The translations under genes were made by a program, and so were the position numbers. Below are positions 52,041-61,474 of a DNA stretch of 64,000 nucleotides, piece after piece. The notes under the pieces are model-generated. The model did no database searches, was not told the DNA's origin, and saw nothing but the letters and a program-made list of their open reading frames with translations. Every line of letters starts with the position of its first letter. Within the stretch, counting starts at the first letter, position 1. The stretch is from CBDFGQ01 sp965247295 (lineage in GTDB: Bacteria; Chloroflexota; Dehalococcoidia; Lucifugimonadales; JAGWBF01), in NCBI GenBank assembly GCA_965247295.1, contig CBDFGQ010000005.1:248001-312000 (forward strand). Direction: 5' to 3'.

Positions 52041-53297
52041 GTGATAGTTGATGCCAACGCGCCGGTTAAAGTACTTCAAGCGGACCGACTAATTGACGGT
52101 CGTGCTGGACCCGTCCAACATGACATGGCCGTGGTGCTGGCAGGGAACCGGATTAAGGAGGTGTTACCCAAGGAGCGGCTGGTCATCCCAGAGGGAGATT
52201 CCTGGGAGGTACACAGTTTCCCTGGAGGGACACTCCTTCCCGGCCTTATCGACTGCCATACCCACACAAACATGCCCGGAAACGGTCGCCGTGGTGAAGA
52301 AGTCATCCCCGATGGAGACGATATCAGGCTGTTGCGGTCGGCCCGAAACGCCCGCATAGCGCTGGAGTCAGGGGTGACCACCATGTGCGATAACGGCGCA
52401 TGGAACGACACGGCCTTCTCACTGAAGGAAGGTACAGAGCGGGGAGTGGTAAAGGGCCCGCGCATGCTGGTGTGCGGCCGGCCCATTACCATCACAGGGG
52501 GCCACTGCTGGTTCATGGGGTCGGAGGCAGATGGTGTAGACGGCGTACGAAGGATGACTCGCCAGCTGATTAAACGGGGCGCGGATTTTATCAAAGTCAT
52601 GGCCACCGGTGGCAGTACCCAGACCAGTAATCCCTACCGGCCCGCATACAGCGTTGAGGAGCTGAGGACCATCGCCGATGAGGGCCACAGGCACGACAAG
52701 CCCGTTACCGCCCACTGCCGTTGCATTCAGGGCATGAGCAACGTCCTTGAAGCCGGCTACGATGTGATTATTCATGGGTTCTTCGCCGGAGAGGACGCAG
52801 TCAGGAAATTCGATCCCAAAGTCGCCGACCGAATGGCCGAACAGGCCGTGTGGGTGAACCCCACTCTCCACATAGGCAGGGCTTCGCTCTGGCAGCTGCG
52901 CCGGAAGAAGGAGACCGAAGGACTCTCCCCAGAGGAGAACGTTAGACACAGTAACTCGGAAAGGGGCTACCAGCAGAGCCTGAAGGAGGTCCACGCGCTT
53001 ATCGAAGCAGGGGTGAAGCTTGTGGCCGGCTCCGACTGTGGCTGGGGAGTCTATCCATTCGGCCAGTTCGTCCGTGAGATAACCGCGATGGCGGAGGCCG
53101 GCCTATCGCCGATGGCAGCCATCCTGGCGGGTACCAGGAACGGCGCCGATGCCCTGCACCTTCTGGACAAGGTGGGGACCGTGGAAGCCGGGAAGGAAGC
53201 GGACCTGCTGGTGGTAGATGGGGATCCGATGGTGGATATCACCACCCTTGGCAACGTGCTGGCCGTTTTCAAGGGAGGCCAGAATGTCGGCCCTTGA
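52041..53297 (+). CDS. Amidohydrolase, prolidase/imidazolonepropionase-like
   Basis: 418 residues from GTG 52041 (GGGAG upstream; frames reading further upstream lie in the hydrolase gene). Ligands: DCHTH (His73, His75), bridging Lys in FIKVMATGGS, TAHCRC, IIHGFF and GSDCGWG. C-terminal beta-sandwich EADLLVVDGDPM. A paralogue of the 8685-9917 gene. Its end overlaps the start of the next small gene by 14 bases. Confidence 0.88.
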   Translation: MIVDANAPVKVLQADRLIDGRAGPVQHDMAVVLAGNRIKEVLPKERLVIPEGDSWEVHSFPGGTLLPGLIDCHTHTNMPGNGRRGEEVIPDGDDIRLLRSARNARIALESGVTTMCDNGAWNDTAFSLKEGTERGVVKGPRMLVCGRPITITGGHCWFMGSEADGVDGVRRMTRQLIKRGADFIKVMATGGSTQTSNPYRPAYSVEELRTIADEGHRHDKPVTAHCRCIQGMSNVLEAGYDVIIHGFFAGEDAVRKFDPKVADRMAEQAVWVNPTLHIGRASLWQLRRKKETEGLSPEENVRHSNSERGYQQSLKEVHALIEAGVKLVAGSDCGWGVYPFGQFVREITAMAEAGLSPMAAILAGTRNGADALHLLDKVGTVEAGKEADLLVVDGDPMVDITTLGNVLAVFKGGQNVGP

Positions 53298-53520
53298 GCC
53301 GAAGCAACACTACGATCGGCCAGGTAAAGGACTGGAGGACGAAGCGGCGGACCAACTGGTGATACAGTGCGCCATGTGCCGTCGTAACTATCCATCCGGT
53401 CTGACCGTTGGCGACCAGTCCTCCGGGGGGGACACGTCCCAGGTACAGGTCCACGAGTGCCCTTACTGTGGATTCACCGCCGCATACGGGGCCTCCGACT
53501 ATCGGCACGGCGCTGAATAA
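53284..53520 (+). CDS. Small zinc-ribbon protein
   Basis: 78 residues from ATG 53284 (GGGAGGCC upstream), overlapping the amidohydrolase stop. Two CxxC pairs (CAMCRRNY, CPYCGFTA) about 38 residues apart form a single zinc ribbon. Possibly a metal- or redox-linked partner of the hydrolase; translational coupling supports that. Confidence 0.6.
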   Translation: MSALEPKQHYDRPGKGLEDEAADQLVIQCAMCRRNYPSGLTVGDQSSGGDTSQVQVHECPYCGFTAAYGASDYRHGAE

Positions 53521-53546
53521 ATGGAGGCCGGTCGCAAGGTCCGCAC

Positions 53547-53575
53547 TTGCATCCCACTTTGCCGGTACCTATAAT
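53547..53575 (+). promoter_or_regulatory. Promoter of the tRNA cluster
   Basis: TTGCAT (53547-53552), a 17-base spacer, then TATAAT (53570-53575), 26 bases before the first tRNA. The best sigma-70-type promoter in the window. Confidence 0.65.
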
Positions 53576-53600
53576 TGAAGGTGATCCTAGGCAACCAAGG

Positions 53601-53676
53601 GGGCGTTTAGCTCAGCGGTTAGAGCGCCTCGTTCACACCGAGGAGGTCAGAGGTTCAAATCCTCTATCGCCCACCA
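53601..53676 (+). tRNA. tRNA-Val (anticodon CAC)
   Basis: Acceptor GGGCGTT pairs with the 3' side except for one T-T mismatch; CCA is encoded. Anticodon loop TTCACAC in a CCTCG/CGAGG stem. First of the cluster. Confidence 0.93.
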
Positions 53677-53750
53677 TACTTTATAGCTGGTGAGTAGCGA
53701 ACCGGCGTACCGGTTGGCCGGTGTCGCGGTCTGGAGTTACGTTAGAATAG

Positions 53751-53836
53751 GCCGAGGTGGCGGAACGGCAGACGCGCTACGTTCAGGGCGTAGTGCCCTT
53801 ACGGGCGTGTGGGTTCAAATCCCACCCTCGGCACCA
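53751..53836 (+). tRNA. tRNA-Leu (anticodon CAG)
   Basis: Acceptor GCCGAGG with CCTCGGC, A73 and CCA encoded. A long variable arm (CCCTTACGGG). Anticodon loop TTCAGGG in a CTACG/CGTAG stem. Confidence 0.94.
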
Positions 53837-53863
53837 TATCTGGGCAGGTGAGATCGGCGGAAG

Positions 53864-53940
53864 GCGCTTGTAGCTCAGCTGGATAGAGCGCAGCCCTGCG
53901 GAGGCTGAGGCCGTGGGTTCGAGTCCCGCCAAGCGCGCCA
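53864..53940 (+). tRNA. tRNA-Arg (anticodon GCG)
   Basis: Acceptor GCGCTTG with CAAGCGC, G73, CCA encoded. Anticodon loop CTGCGGA in a CAGCC/GGCTG stem. Most bacteria use ACG (inosine) for this box; GCG is unusual. Confidence 0.92.
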
Positions 53941-54006
53941 CACTATAGTCTACGGGTATGGAGCCGCGGTCCAGTTCCATCGTGCCCACCATTGAATGGG
54001 TATATT

Positions 54007-54083
54007 GGGCGGTTAGCTCAGTTGGTCAGAGCACCTGCTTTACACGCAGGGGGTCAGAGGTTCGAGTCCTCTACTGCCCACCA
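54007..54083 (+). tRNA. tRNA-Val (anticodon TAC)
   Basis: Acceptor GGGCGGT, A73 and CCA encoded. Anticodon loop TTTACAC in a CCTGC/GCAGG stem. Immediately upstream of the tyrosine recombinase, so its 3' end is a candidate attachment site. Confidence 0.94.
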
Positions 54084-54193
54084 TAAAGCTAATTATAGCC
54101 CCTAACTTTAATTTCCAGCCCTTCCTGGGTTGACACACCGCTGGCACAGATGATAACTTTAGCTCAACTTGTGCTAACCGGAGGGCCAGAACG

Positions 54194-55129
54194 ATGGTTC
54201 GACAGGCTGCCACGCGCACCATTCACCGAGTGCCCCTGTCCGTTACTCTGGAGGCGTTGCTCCCCAGCTTCCGCCGGACCTTGCTCGCCCAGAACAAGGC
54301 TCCCAGGACCCTTGAGACATATCTGGAGTCGCTAGACCAGTTTCAGAGGTTCCTGACCTCTCAGGGGATGCCTCAGAGTGTCGCCGATATTCGGCGGGAC
54401 CACGTCGAGGCGTTCATAGCGCATCTGCTGGAACTGTGGAAGCCCGCGACCGCGTCGAACCGGTACAGGGGGCTCCAGGCCTTCTTCCGCTGGGCCGTCG
54501 AAGAGGGGGAAATCAAGCAGAGCCCCTTGGCGAACATGAGACCGCCAAACATCCCCGAAACTCCGCCCGCGATTCTGACACTCGACCAGATACGCCAGCT
54601 CCTGAAGGCCTGCGAGGGTAGAGGCCTCGAGGAGCGGCGGGACACAGCCGTAATCAGGCTGTTCTTCGATACCGGGATGAGGCGAGCCGAGCTGGCGGGT
54701 ATAACGGTGGAGGACATCGACTTCGAGACCAACGTGGCCGTCGTAATGGGTAAGGGTCGTCGCCCCCGTCCCTGCCCTTTCGGTCGCAAAACGGCGCTGG
54801 CGCTCGACAGGTATCTAAGGATGCGGGCTGGTCACCGGGATGCTGGCCGCCCAGAGCTGTGGCTGGGAATCTTCGGGCCCATGACCTCTAGCGGGGTCGC
54901 TCAGATGCTCGAGCGGCGGACTCAGCAAGCAGGGTTGGAGGGTATTCATGCCCACCTGTTTCGACATACCTATGCCCACCAGTGGCTAAGTGCAGGCGGT
55001 AACGAAGGGGACTTGATGCGACTGACGGGCTGGAAGTCGAGAGCGATGCTGAGTCGGTATGGCGCCAGCGCCGACGACGAACGGGCCCGCGAGGCTTACA
55101 AGATGCTCTCACCGGGAGACCGGCTTTAG
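54194..55129 (+). CDS. Tyrosine recombinase (integrase)
   Basis: 311 residues. An N-terminal SAM-like core-binding domain (residues 20-105) and a C-terminal catalytic domain with Arg163 (DTGMRRAEL), a candidate Lys in MGKGRRP, HLFRH (His254, Arg257, His258), Trp280 (TGW) and Tyr289 (SRYG). It lies 110 bases after the tRNA-Val gene and is likely the integrase of a tRNA-targeting element. XerC/D itself would be shorter at the N-terminus and not in this setting. Confidence 0.92.
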   Translation: MVRQAATRTIHRVPLSVTLEALLPSFRRTLLAQNKAPRTLETYLESLDQFQRFLTSQGMPQSVADIRRDHVEAFIAHLLELWKPATASNRYRGLQAFFRWAVEEGEIKQSPLANMRPPNIPETPPAILTLDQIRQLLKACEGRGLEERRDTAVIRLFFDTGMRRAELAGITVEDIDFETNVAVVMGKGRRPRPCPFGRKTALALDRYLRMRAGHRDAGRPELWLGIFGPMTSSGVAQMLERRTQQAGLEGIHAHLFRHTYAHQWLSAGGNEGDLMRLTGWKSRAMLSRYGASADDERAREAYKMLSPGDRL

Positions 55130-55295
55130 GTGTGGGGGGTACAGATTGGTCCAATCAGTGGGCGATTTGAAACAACCCCTTGGCGAGGTTCAATCGGACC
55201 GGAGTGCTCCCTCATTGACAGGTCATAAACTAGTCTCCCGCTTGCGAGCTAATGAGGCGCCGTGAAATTGAGGGCCAACCCCAAAACCTCGGCCT

Positions 55296-55799
55296 CTATT
55301 TTCTGCGGATTCGCTCCACTATCGAACGCTTCTCCTGCTCACTCAAACTTCCCCATGGAGGCGGGAAGCTGGGCACGTCGTTGTTCTCTTGTGCCCCACC
55401 CTGACTAACTTTCCCCTCTAGAGCCCGCCTCGCGGACTTGGTGCTTTCAAGCGTATTACTGGGCTCAGATCTGTTCGGTATGCCATCTGCCAGCTCGAGG
55501 CCCTTCTTTTTTGCCTCTATATAGGCATGATAGAATTCAGGGCCTTCACCGAAAGCTATCCACTCTTCTAAGTTTTCCATCTGCTCCCGAAGTGAAAGAC
55601 GACGTACCTTAGATTCCCTATGCTCTTGTAGCATCCGGTCATAAGTTCTCCTCGATAAGTACAGTTCAGGAAAATTCTCATCCAACCTCCGAACTGCATC
55701 CTTGTAAGTTGGTCTGTCCTTCTCGTCTAAATAGTCAAACACCACTTGCTGTACTTCGGGTTCCAGGCGAGAGCCAGCTTTTCGTGAGATTTTTCCCAT
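55296..55799 (-). CDS. Hypothetical protein of the integrated element
   Basis: 167 residues from ATG 55799 (GGAGAG 5 bases upstream; an open frame to 55913 has no site). Charged and helical, beginning MGKISRKAGSRLEPEVQQVV, with a region like a small DNA-binding head (YLSRRTYDRMLQEHRESK). Divergent from the XRE-type gene with 92 bases between. The family is not recognised. Confidence 0.6.
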   Translation of the reverse strand: MGKISRKAGSRLEPEVQQVVFDYLDEKDRPTYKDAVRRLDENFPELYLSRRTYDRMLQEHRESKVRRLSLREQMENLEEWIAFGEGPEFYHAYIEAKKKGLELADGIPNRSEPSNTLESTKSARRALEGKVSQGGAQENNDVPSFPPPWGSLSEQEKRSIVERIRRK

Positions 55800-55891
55800 A
55801 TTTACTCTCCAATGGCACTCATGGCAGTTCGCGTGACAGGTCCTCAGATTACGATTATATCGGAAGAGCCTCTTGTCGAAAAAGAGGCGCC

Positions 55892-56095
55892 ATGCCTGAA
55901 GGGGGCATAGCATGCAAGATAGCTCGCATTAGAGTGGGAATGAACCAATACGAGTTGGCTGGCAAGATCGGTTTACCTGTGATGGTTCCGTCCGAGATAG
56001 AAAACGGGACGCGAGCCGCCCCGCCAAATGTCGGGGAAAATATCGATACGGCGTTGGAAGAGTTCGCACATTCCGGTGGGAATGCGGCGATTTGA
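55892..56095 (+). CDS. XRE-family helix-turn-helix protein
   Basis: 67 residues from ATG 55892 (AAGAGG upstream). IARIRVGMNQYELAGKIGLP and SEIENGTRAAP match the HTH of Cro/CI-type repressors. It probably represses its own and the divergent gene. Confidence 0.7.
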   Translation: MPEGGIACKIARIRVGMNQYELAGKIGLPVMVPSEIENGTRAAPPNVGENIDTALEEFAHSGGNAAI

Positions 56096-56306
56096 ATGGG
56101 TTTTTCTGTACTAAATTTGATTCCCTCGTAACAAGGCCTGTTTGAGATGAGCCCTGGCGTGCGAAGGTGGTCTGGAGCGGAGGAGGCCACGGGATGCCGG
56201 CTGCTGGCCTCACCGCCCTATCTGCTGCGCTCAGGACAAGCGTGATCCCGTTGCGGTACCCCTTCCGTGGCTCAGGGCACCCGGTGGAAGTTGTGGAGCG
56301 GCGCCC

Positions 56307-58007
56307 TCATGCGGCCGCGACCGCAGGTACCGTCCCGACCGCCCGCTGAGCCGTGTTCTCCATCTCCACCAGGCGTGCATGGACCATCCGCTTGAAGTTG
56401 CACGCCAACGCCTTCAGGTAGACGGCAAGCCGCACCCGACGGCCCCCTCGCACGCGCAAGCGCCCAAGCCCGTGGGCGCGCTTCAGCTCGGAGTTCGTTC
56501 CCTCGATACCAGCCCTTATGTCATACCGCTTGCGCCACTCCTCGGTGGCCTCGGCCCTCCGGCGCCGCTCGATGTTCACCTTCACCAGGTCCGCCTTGAG
56601 GACGTAGGCCCCCGCACGCCGGTCCAGCTTCACTGGGCAACAGGATCGCAAGGGGCAGGGCTCGCATGTTGTCCCGGCAAAGTGGACCTCTACCCGCTCC
56701 GGCGCATCCTTCAGCTCGTACTCCTCGATGGACGGGTGGCCGGCGGGGCACACCGTGGCCTGCTCCCCTGTGACGTCGATCTGAAAGTCCGCGGCGGTGA
56801 GCGGCGGTGGTCCGTCACCCTCTCCTTCGTGCGAGTTCCCCGGCGCCGACCCCGCCACCGGGCTCACCAGTTCCGTTCCCCGGCGCGAGGCTTCGAAGGC
56901 ATTGCGGCCCGACCCATACGCCGTGTCGGCGAAGAGCTCGTCCGGTCGGACCTTCCGCTCCGCGAGCCCGTCAACGACCGGCACGCTCACGTCGGTGTCG
57001 CTCCCACTCGAGGGGGTCACCTCCACGTGGGTGATGAGCTGGGTGGCGTTCTCCTCGTGGCAGGTCTCCGCCACCTGCACCTCGTACCCCTTCCCCTTGT
57101 GGCCGCTGTAGGTCACATCCGGGTCGTGGGGCGATTGCAGCGAGTCGGCGGACACCTGCTTCGGGTCCTTCAAGGCCACGGGCACCTTGCATTCCCCAGC
57201 ATCGTCGTCATCGTCCCTGGGGCGCCCGTCCTGGTGTTTGCCCACATGGCACTGCTCCCGCAGCAGCCGCTCCAGCAGCCGGTACTCCTCCAGCTGGGCA
57301 GCAGTCGTGCCATGGAACCGGTCCACCAGCCGGTAGAGGTCCCGGGCACAGACCGAAAGGCGTCGCCGACCCTCCCCCGTGCGGGCGTCCTCGTAGTGGG
57401 TCGCCTCGTCTTCTTCCTTCAAATAGCGCCCTAGGAGGCCCTCCGGAACCCCGGGGCGAAGCTCTGGGTGCTCCCAGCGCAAGGCCCGCAGGAACAACCG
57501 CATCGTCTCACAGAACAGGCCCAGCCGGGTGAGTGTGGCGATGTTGCTCATGATGTGGGTGGAGTCCAGCCGTTGCTTTCCGGTGCGTATGCCCAGCGCC
57601 TGGATGATCCGGTCCGTGGTCTCCTGGAAAGCCAGCCGGCCACCGTCGTGCTGCATCAGGCGAACTCGGAAGTTGTGGAGGGTCTTCTGGGGCAGGTGGG
57701 TCTCCTCGATGTCTAGCCGCAGGGCGTGGTGCCAGAGCAGGTTGAACTCTAGTTGTTCCAGAGCTTCATCGTCGGTGAGGTTGAACATCTCTTTGAGGAG
57801 GTGGACCCCGAGGACGGTCTGCACCGCCCGGTTGGGACGGCCGTTGTCCACGCAGTACATGGGAGCAAAGCGCTCCTCGTCAATCAGGGGGAGCGCCTCG
57901 TTTCGGAAAACCTCGGCCCAACTTCTCTCCAGGCGCTTAGCCTTCTTCGGCGTCACCAGGAACTGGGACTGCCAGAGGCTCTCTTGCGGGTCTCGTATTC
58001 GGAACAT
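56307..58007 (-). CDS. IS1182-type DDE transposase
   Basis: 566 residues. Asp148 (RLDSTHI) and FADTAYG supply two catalytic Asp and GIEGTNS the Glu, in the DDE layout of IS1182-like transposases, with a CEPCPLRSCCP zinc-type motif near 460. The gene is intact. The ends of the element are not certain: flanking inverted repeats and target duplications were not found. Confidence 0.88.
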   Translation of the reverse strand: MFRIRDPQESLWQSQFLVTPKKAKRLERSWAEVFRNEALPLIDEERFAPMYCVDNGRPNRAVQTVLGVHLLKEMFNLTDDEALEQLEFNLLWHHALRLDIEETHLPQKTLHNFRVRLMQHDGGRLAFQETTDRIIQALGIRTGKQRLDSTHIMSNIATLTRLGLFCETMRLFLRALRWEHPELRPGVPEGLLGRYLKEEDEATHYEDARTGEGRRRLSVCARDLYRLVDRFHGTTAAQLEEYRLLERLLREQCHVGKHQDGRPRDDDDDAGECKVPVALKDPKQVSADSLQSPHDPDVTYSGHKGKGYEVQVAETCHEENATQLITHVEVTPSSGSDTDVSVPVVDGLAERKVRPDELFADTAYGSGRNAFEASRRGTELVSPVAGSAPGNSHEGEGDGPPPLTAADFQIDVTGEQATVCPAGHPSIEEYELKDAPERVEVHFAGTTCEPCPLRSCCPVKLDRRAGAYVLKADLVKVNIERRRRAEATEEWRKRYDIRAGIEGTNSELKRAHGLGRLRVRGGRRVRLAVYLKALACNFKRMVHARLVEMENTAQRAVGTVPAVAAA

Positions 58008-58144
58008 CCTCCCCTCCCTCGGCCAGGCGCAGCGCCCACGACCTTTTATTACATTATCCCCACCTTGCCCCAGGCTGGCGAGGGGTTTTTACGAATAAAT
58101 CATGATTGGACTGATCGTACTGCCGCGAAACTCGGAGGGGATGC

Positions 58145-58399
58145 ATGAACCCGAGGGACGCCTCCCTGCGTGGCCGGATTGGGGCTTATAGGCTTCATGC
58201 GACTCACGATCCCCGCGATACTACCAAAGCCGCCCGCAAATCCTTCCTCGCTCGATTCGAATTAGAAGTTGATCCCGATGGGGTGTTGCCAGAAGCCGAA
58301 CGTCGGCGGCGGGCCGAAGCCGCACGCAAAGCCTATTTCCTTCTCCTCGCGTTGAAGTCTGCCAGGGCGAGACGCCGGCCCAAAAACGAGCCGGGGTAA
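58145..58399 (+). CDS. Small basic conserved protein
   Basis: 84 residues with GGAGGGGATGC before the ATG. Arg/Ala-rich and helical, with FELEVDPDGVLPEAERRRRAE and LLLALKSARARRRPK. This matches a short Arg-rich family I recall mainly from Actinobacteria near mobile elements; no function is known. Confidence 0.55.
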   Translation: MNPRDASLRGRIGAYRLHATHDPRDTTKAARKSFLARFELEVDPDGVLPEAERRRRAEAARKAYFLLLALKSARARRRPKNEPG

Positions 58400-58780
58400 A
58401 AGAGCCTCCCCCCACGTGGTCCGCTGACTAGGCGAGTCATGGGAGGCACGCCCGAACCGATGAAAAAAGGACATATACCCCCTGATGATATTCAGCGGTT
58501 CGCTCATAGGTGTTTTGTAAGAGGCCCCGCCGTTCTTATCCTATATTGGCCAGATTAGACCGCCCACGGAGCCTAAACGCATACCAAAGCCTGGCAGCCG
58601 TCATAGGCCACACTCCGACAGCTCTCCCCAGGTAAACGCTTCCCTCTGGGAGCGGGCGGAGATCGCAACGGACGATGCCGCTTCGCAAGGTCAGGGGCGA
58701 TAGAGTAGGGGAAACCCATCGGTGAAGACGGTGGGCCCTGTGAAAACCTACCGCCGACAGCAATAGGTAGATTGCAGCCT
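58400..58780. other. Intergenic, nothing recognised
   Basis: About 380 bases with short open frames only on either strand; none has a ribosome site and a family pattern. Confidence 0.4.
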
Positions 58781-59600
58781 ATGACATATCGTAACATTCC
58801 CGCCGCGATCGGGTAACTCGTTCGCGAAGCTACGCGGCTACTGGAAAGCGGCATTCCCGTTATCCTTCTCCAGCACGGGCTCAAGCCCCCTATTCGGGGT
58901 CCCAGCGGCTCCTGGCTAGTCGTCACCGAACCTGAGATTGTCGAATCGGCTATTGTGGCAGCATCCCAACGTCGTCCCGCCAACCTCGGAGGCGTTCTGG
59001 CCCCCAAAATGGATAGTCCGCTGATAGTGGTGGACGACTATGGACCGGAGACATGGGGGAAACTCGAAGAGCTTGAGGTATCGGGCCGGGAGGATGTCTG
59101 GATTCAACGGACCGGTAGGGGCAACCGTTAGTTCTATTTCTACTCTGATCATATCCCACCGCCGAGGGGTCGTCAGGGCCGGAGGGCTTCCAGTCGATCT
59201 CCTCTCTGATGGATACGTCGTCGTCCATCCCTCTAGCACACACCTGGAACCTACGGGTGGAGGGCCGTACCGATGGACGAAGGGATATAGCCCAGCGGAT
59301 ATCCCCTTGGCCGAACTTGCCCATCCCCCAGAGGCGCTACTCCGGTGGTGGACAGAGCAGGCCCACAAGGAGAGGCCTCGAGTCCAGGGCAACGCTGGGA
59401 AGCTTAAGGCGTGGCAGTTATTGGACGATATCATTTCCGAAGGCCGTCGTAATGCCACGCTGACCCAGATCGGTGGCTGCCTGCGGCTATACCATCCCAC
59501 CCACGTCGTGGAAGCATTGCTCATGATTGTCAATGACGCCCGGTGCCGTCCCCCCTTGGATGACCCCGAGGTACGAGCCGTCGCCAGGAGTTATGCGCTA
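58781..59600 (+). pseudogene. Prim-Pol (bifunctional primase/polymerase) remnant
   Basis: From ATG 58781 the frame has a TAA at 58814-58816, then continues with ESGIPVILLQHG, SGSWLVVTEPEIVE, PANLGGVLAPKMDSPLIVVD (the catalytic acidic strand) and TGRGNR, a TAG at 59129-59131, and FYFYSDHIPP. After a frame change come LPVDLLSDGYVVVHPSSTHL, YRWTKGYSP and the PriCT-type EGRRNATLTQIGG with CRPPLDDPEV. This is a typical Prim-Pol of integrative elements and plasmids, with at least two nonsense codons and a frameshift. Confidence 0.72.
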
Positions 59601-59647
59601 CCCCCGACCAGGTGTGGCTGGGCACCCCAGGGCGTCGGTTCCGCGAT

Positions 59648-60190
59648 ATGTACGGGAGTAGTACTCCGGTGGCTAGCCTCAAGTATACGCTGCATGAGGG
59701 TCCTTACAAGTTTTCCACAGATCTGGGGGTCGAACTACATTTGAAAAACACTCAACTGGATAAGTACGGCCGGATTCACGCCGATGCCCGATTCGTTACC
59801 CGCGAGGGCGCTGTACTGGGATTGGCGCATGGAGACCTCACCTCGGGGCAGTTGAAACGTGACCTGGCGGCCCAAGTGGCGGCAAGGAATAGCGGCGACC
59901 CCGTAAGATGGGAGAACGCGGTGATCGAAGCTGTGGTGGCCCTCGAAGTTGACCCTAACGTCGTCTCCCAGGAGCTCCCCCTCTCCAATCCATACCTTAT
60001 TTCGGCCCATGAGTACGTTTCATCGATGCCCCCACGACGGTAGGAGGTAGTTGAGGGTCTGTGTGAGCGTGGCACACTTCAAGCTGTGGTCGCGAAGCCG
60101 AAGGTGGTTAAGTCCCTGGTGACGCTGGGGCTGGCTGTGGAGAAGACTCGCACGGGAGCTGGATGCCATTGTAGTGGTTGTTACCCATAA
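59648..60190 (+). pseudogene. RepA-like AAA ATPase remnant
   Basis: An open frame from ATG 59648 (SLKYTLHEGPYKFSTDLGVE, KYGRIHADARFVTREG) ends with a TAG at 60041-60043. The same frame continues EVVEGLCERGTLQAVVAKPK, VVKSLVTLGLAVE, a decayed Walker A (normally GKPKVGKS) of RepA/AAA_25 proteins. Directly after the Prim-Pol remnant, the usual order in such elements. A further ORF near 60155-60383 (IVVVVTHNRNAQGDLGERI) resembles a downstream ATPase piece. Confidence 0.55.
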
Positions 60191-60428
60191 CCGAAATGCC
60201 CAGGGAGACTTGGGGGAACGGATAGCGGGCTCGATTCAGCCCCTTGCTGTGCCGTATAGCATTATAGAGATCCGTAGGCACCAGGCGCTCACGAAGTTGC
60301 AGCGATGGGTTTCATATGTGGGGCATGAATGGGCTGATCTTGAAGACACATGGACCACATATAGTCTTTGGTCATTTAGATAGAAAAAACTTGCGCTCTG
60401 CAGCTTGCCGCCTGTGCACGCCGGAGAT

Positions 60429-61271
60429 ATGACGGCAAGCCGAGAGCGTGTCAAACTAAACCACCCGCACCGAATTGAGGTGCTGCTTAGAGCAGTAGCC
60501 GGGGCCACAAGTTCAAGCGGCAATGGTCAAAGACTGGAACTGACGGCTTCTCACCCCGAAGGAAATCGCCGTTCGAATCGGCTTTGCCGCATTCGGCTAC
60601 GTTTATGTCAGGACCCCCAGGACTTCCGCGTTTTCCGAGAGATTATCGACACCTATCACACCTACAAGCCCTCGAAGCGATCTCCGGGAAGGAAACTCTG
60701 TTGGCTTATCGAAAGCACCGGGTCAGAAATTTTCGGCTCCATCGCCGTCCACAGCGAAGTCCTCACCATCAAGGCCAGGGATGACTTTTTCGGCTGGAAC
60801 CGGGACCAGAGGGTAGCTAACCTGACCAAGGTCGCGAATAACTACGGGTTCGCTCTGAAAGTTCGGGGAATCGGGTCAAGGGTCCGTTCTCCATTAGAGT
60901 CCAACGCCAAGAAACGCTGGAAGGAACGCTACGGCGAGAGGCTTGTGCTGCTCGAATCCTGTGTCCAGTCTCCGTATGAGGGAACTGTGTACAAGGCCGC
61001 AAACTGGACCTACATCGGGATGACCAAGGGCTTCGCGGTTCGAAGGGCACCGATAGCGCTATGGAAGCAAGCGGGAGGCGAGAGACAGAGGCTGTTCGAG
61101 TCAGACCCGAGAGGTGCAGCCAGAAAGTACGCGACCTGGAACAGCGGTCAGTTGGTTAAGGTCACTCCCACGCCGAAGAAGCTGATTTTCGTACGACCAT
61201 TAAATCGCCACTGGAGAGGGGTGCTATCGAAGATGGACGATCAGGACGGCAAGGTTCCCACGCCAAGTTGA
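60429..61271 (+). CDS. DUF4338 (DruA-like) protein
   Basis: 280 residues from ATG 60429 (GGAG upstream, spacing short); an earlier start at 60405 is possible. DDFFGWNRDQRVANLTKVAN, RERLVLLESCV-type segment (GERLVLLESCVQSPYEG) and YKAANWTYIGMTKGF are hallmarks of DUF4338, the DruA domain of Druantia anti-phage systems; some members are fused to or carried with transposases. The first 80 residues are less convincing. DruE-type helicase is not in the window. Confidence 0.7.
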   Translation: MTASRERVKLNHPHRIEVLLRAVAGATSSSGNGQRLELTASHPEGNRRSNRLCRIRLRLCQDPQDFRVFREIIDTYHTYKPSKRSPGRKLCWLIESTGSEIFGSIAVHSEVLTIKARDDFFGWNRDQRVANLTKVANNYGFALKVRGIGSRVRSPLESNAKKRWKERYGERLVLLESCVQSPYEGTVYKAANWTYIGMTKGFAVRRAPIALWKQAGGERQRLFESDPRGAARKYATWNSGQLVKVTPTPKKLIFVRPLNRHWRGVLSKMDDQDGKVPTPS

Positions 61272-61298
61272 AGCCTCCTCAACGCCAAAAGGGTCTTC

Positions 61299-61440
61299 AT
61301 GACAAGCTATTCATCCCAATTCAACCAAGAGGTACGTAAGCGACTGCAGTCGCTGAGAGGCCAGATCGACGAGGACCTGCCCAGGTTAGAGGACTTGTCA
61401 CTTAACTTGACCTTTAGACAGGCTGACGAACTCCTTGGGG
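61299..61440 (+). pseudogene. Short gene cut by IS copy 2
   Basis: ATG 61299 opens MTSYSSQFNQEVRKRLQSLR, then GQIDEDLPRLEDLSLNLTFR, helical and charged, until the left end of the IS copy at 61441. The frame ends within the IS. The remainder was not found on the far side of the IS in the same frame. Confidence 0.55.
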
Positions 61441-61474
61441 TGAGGTCGGACGTAAATAGTGGACACCAAACCTT

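Noticed and set aside
54060..58145. attL/attR pair derived from the tRNA-Val 3' end
   Set aside because: No second copy of the tRNA 3' end was seen downstream of the integrase within the window.
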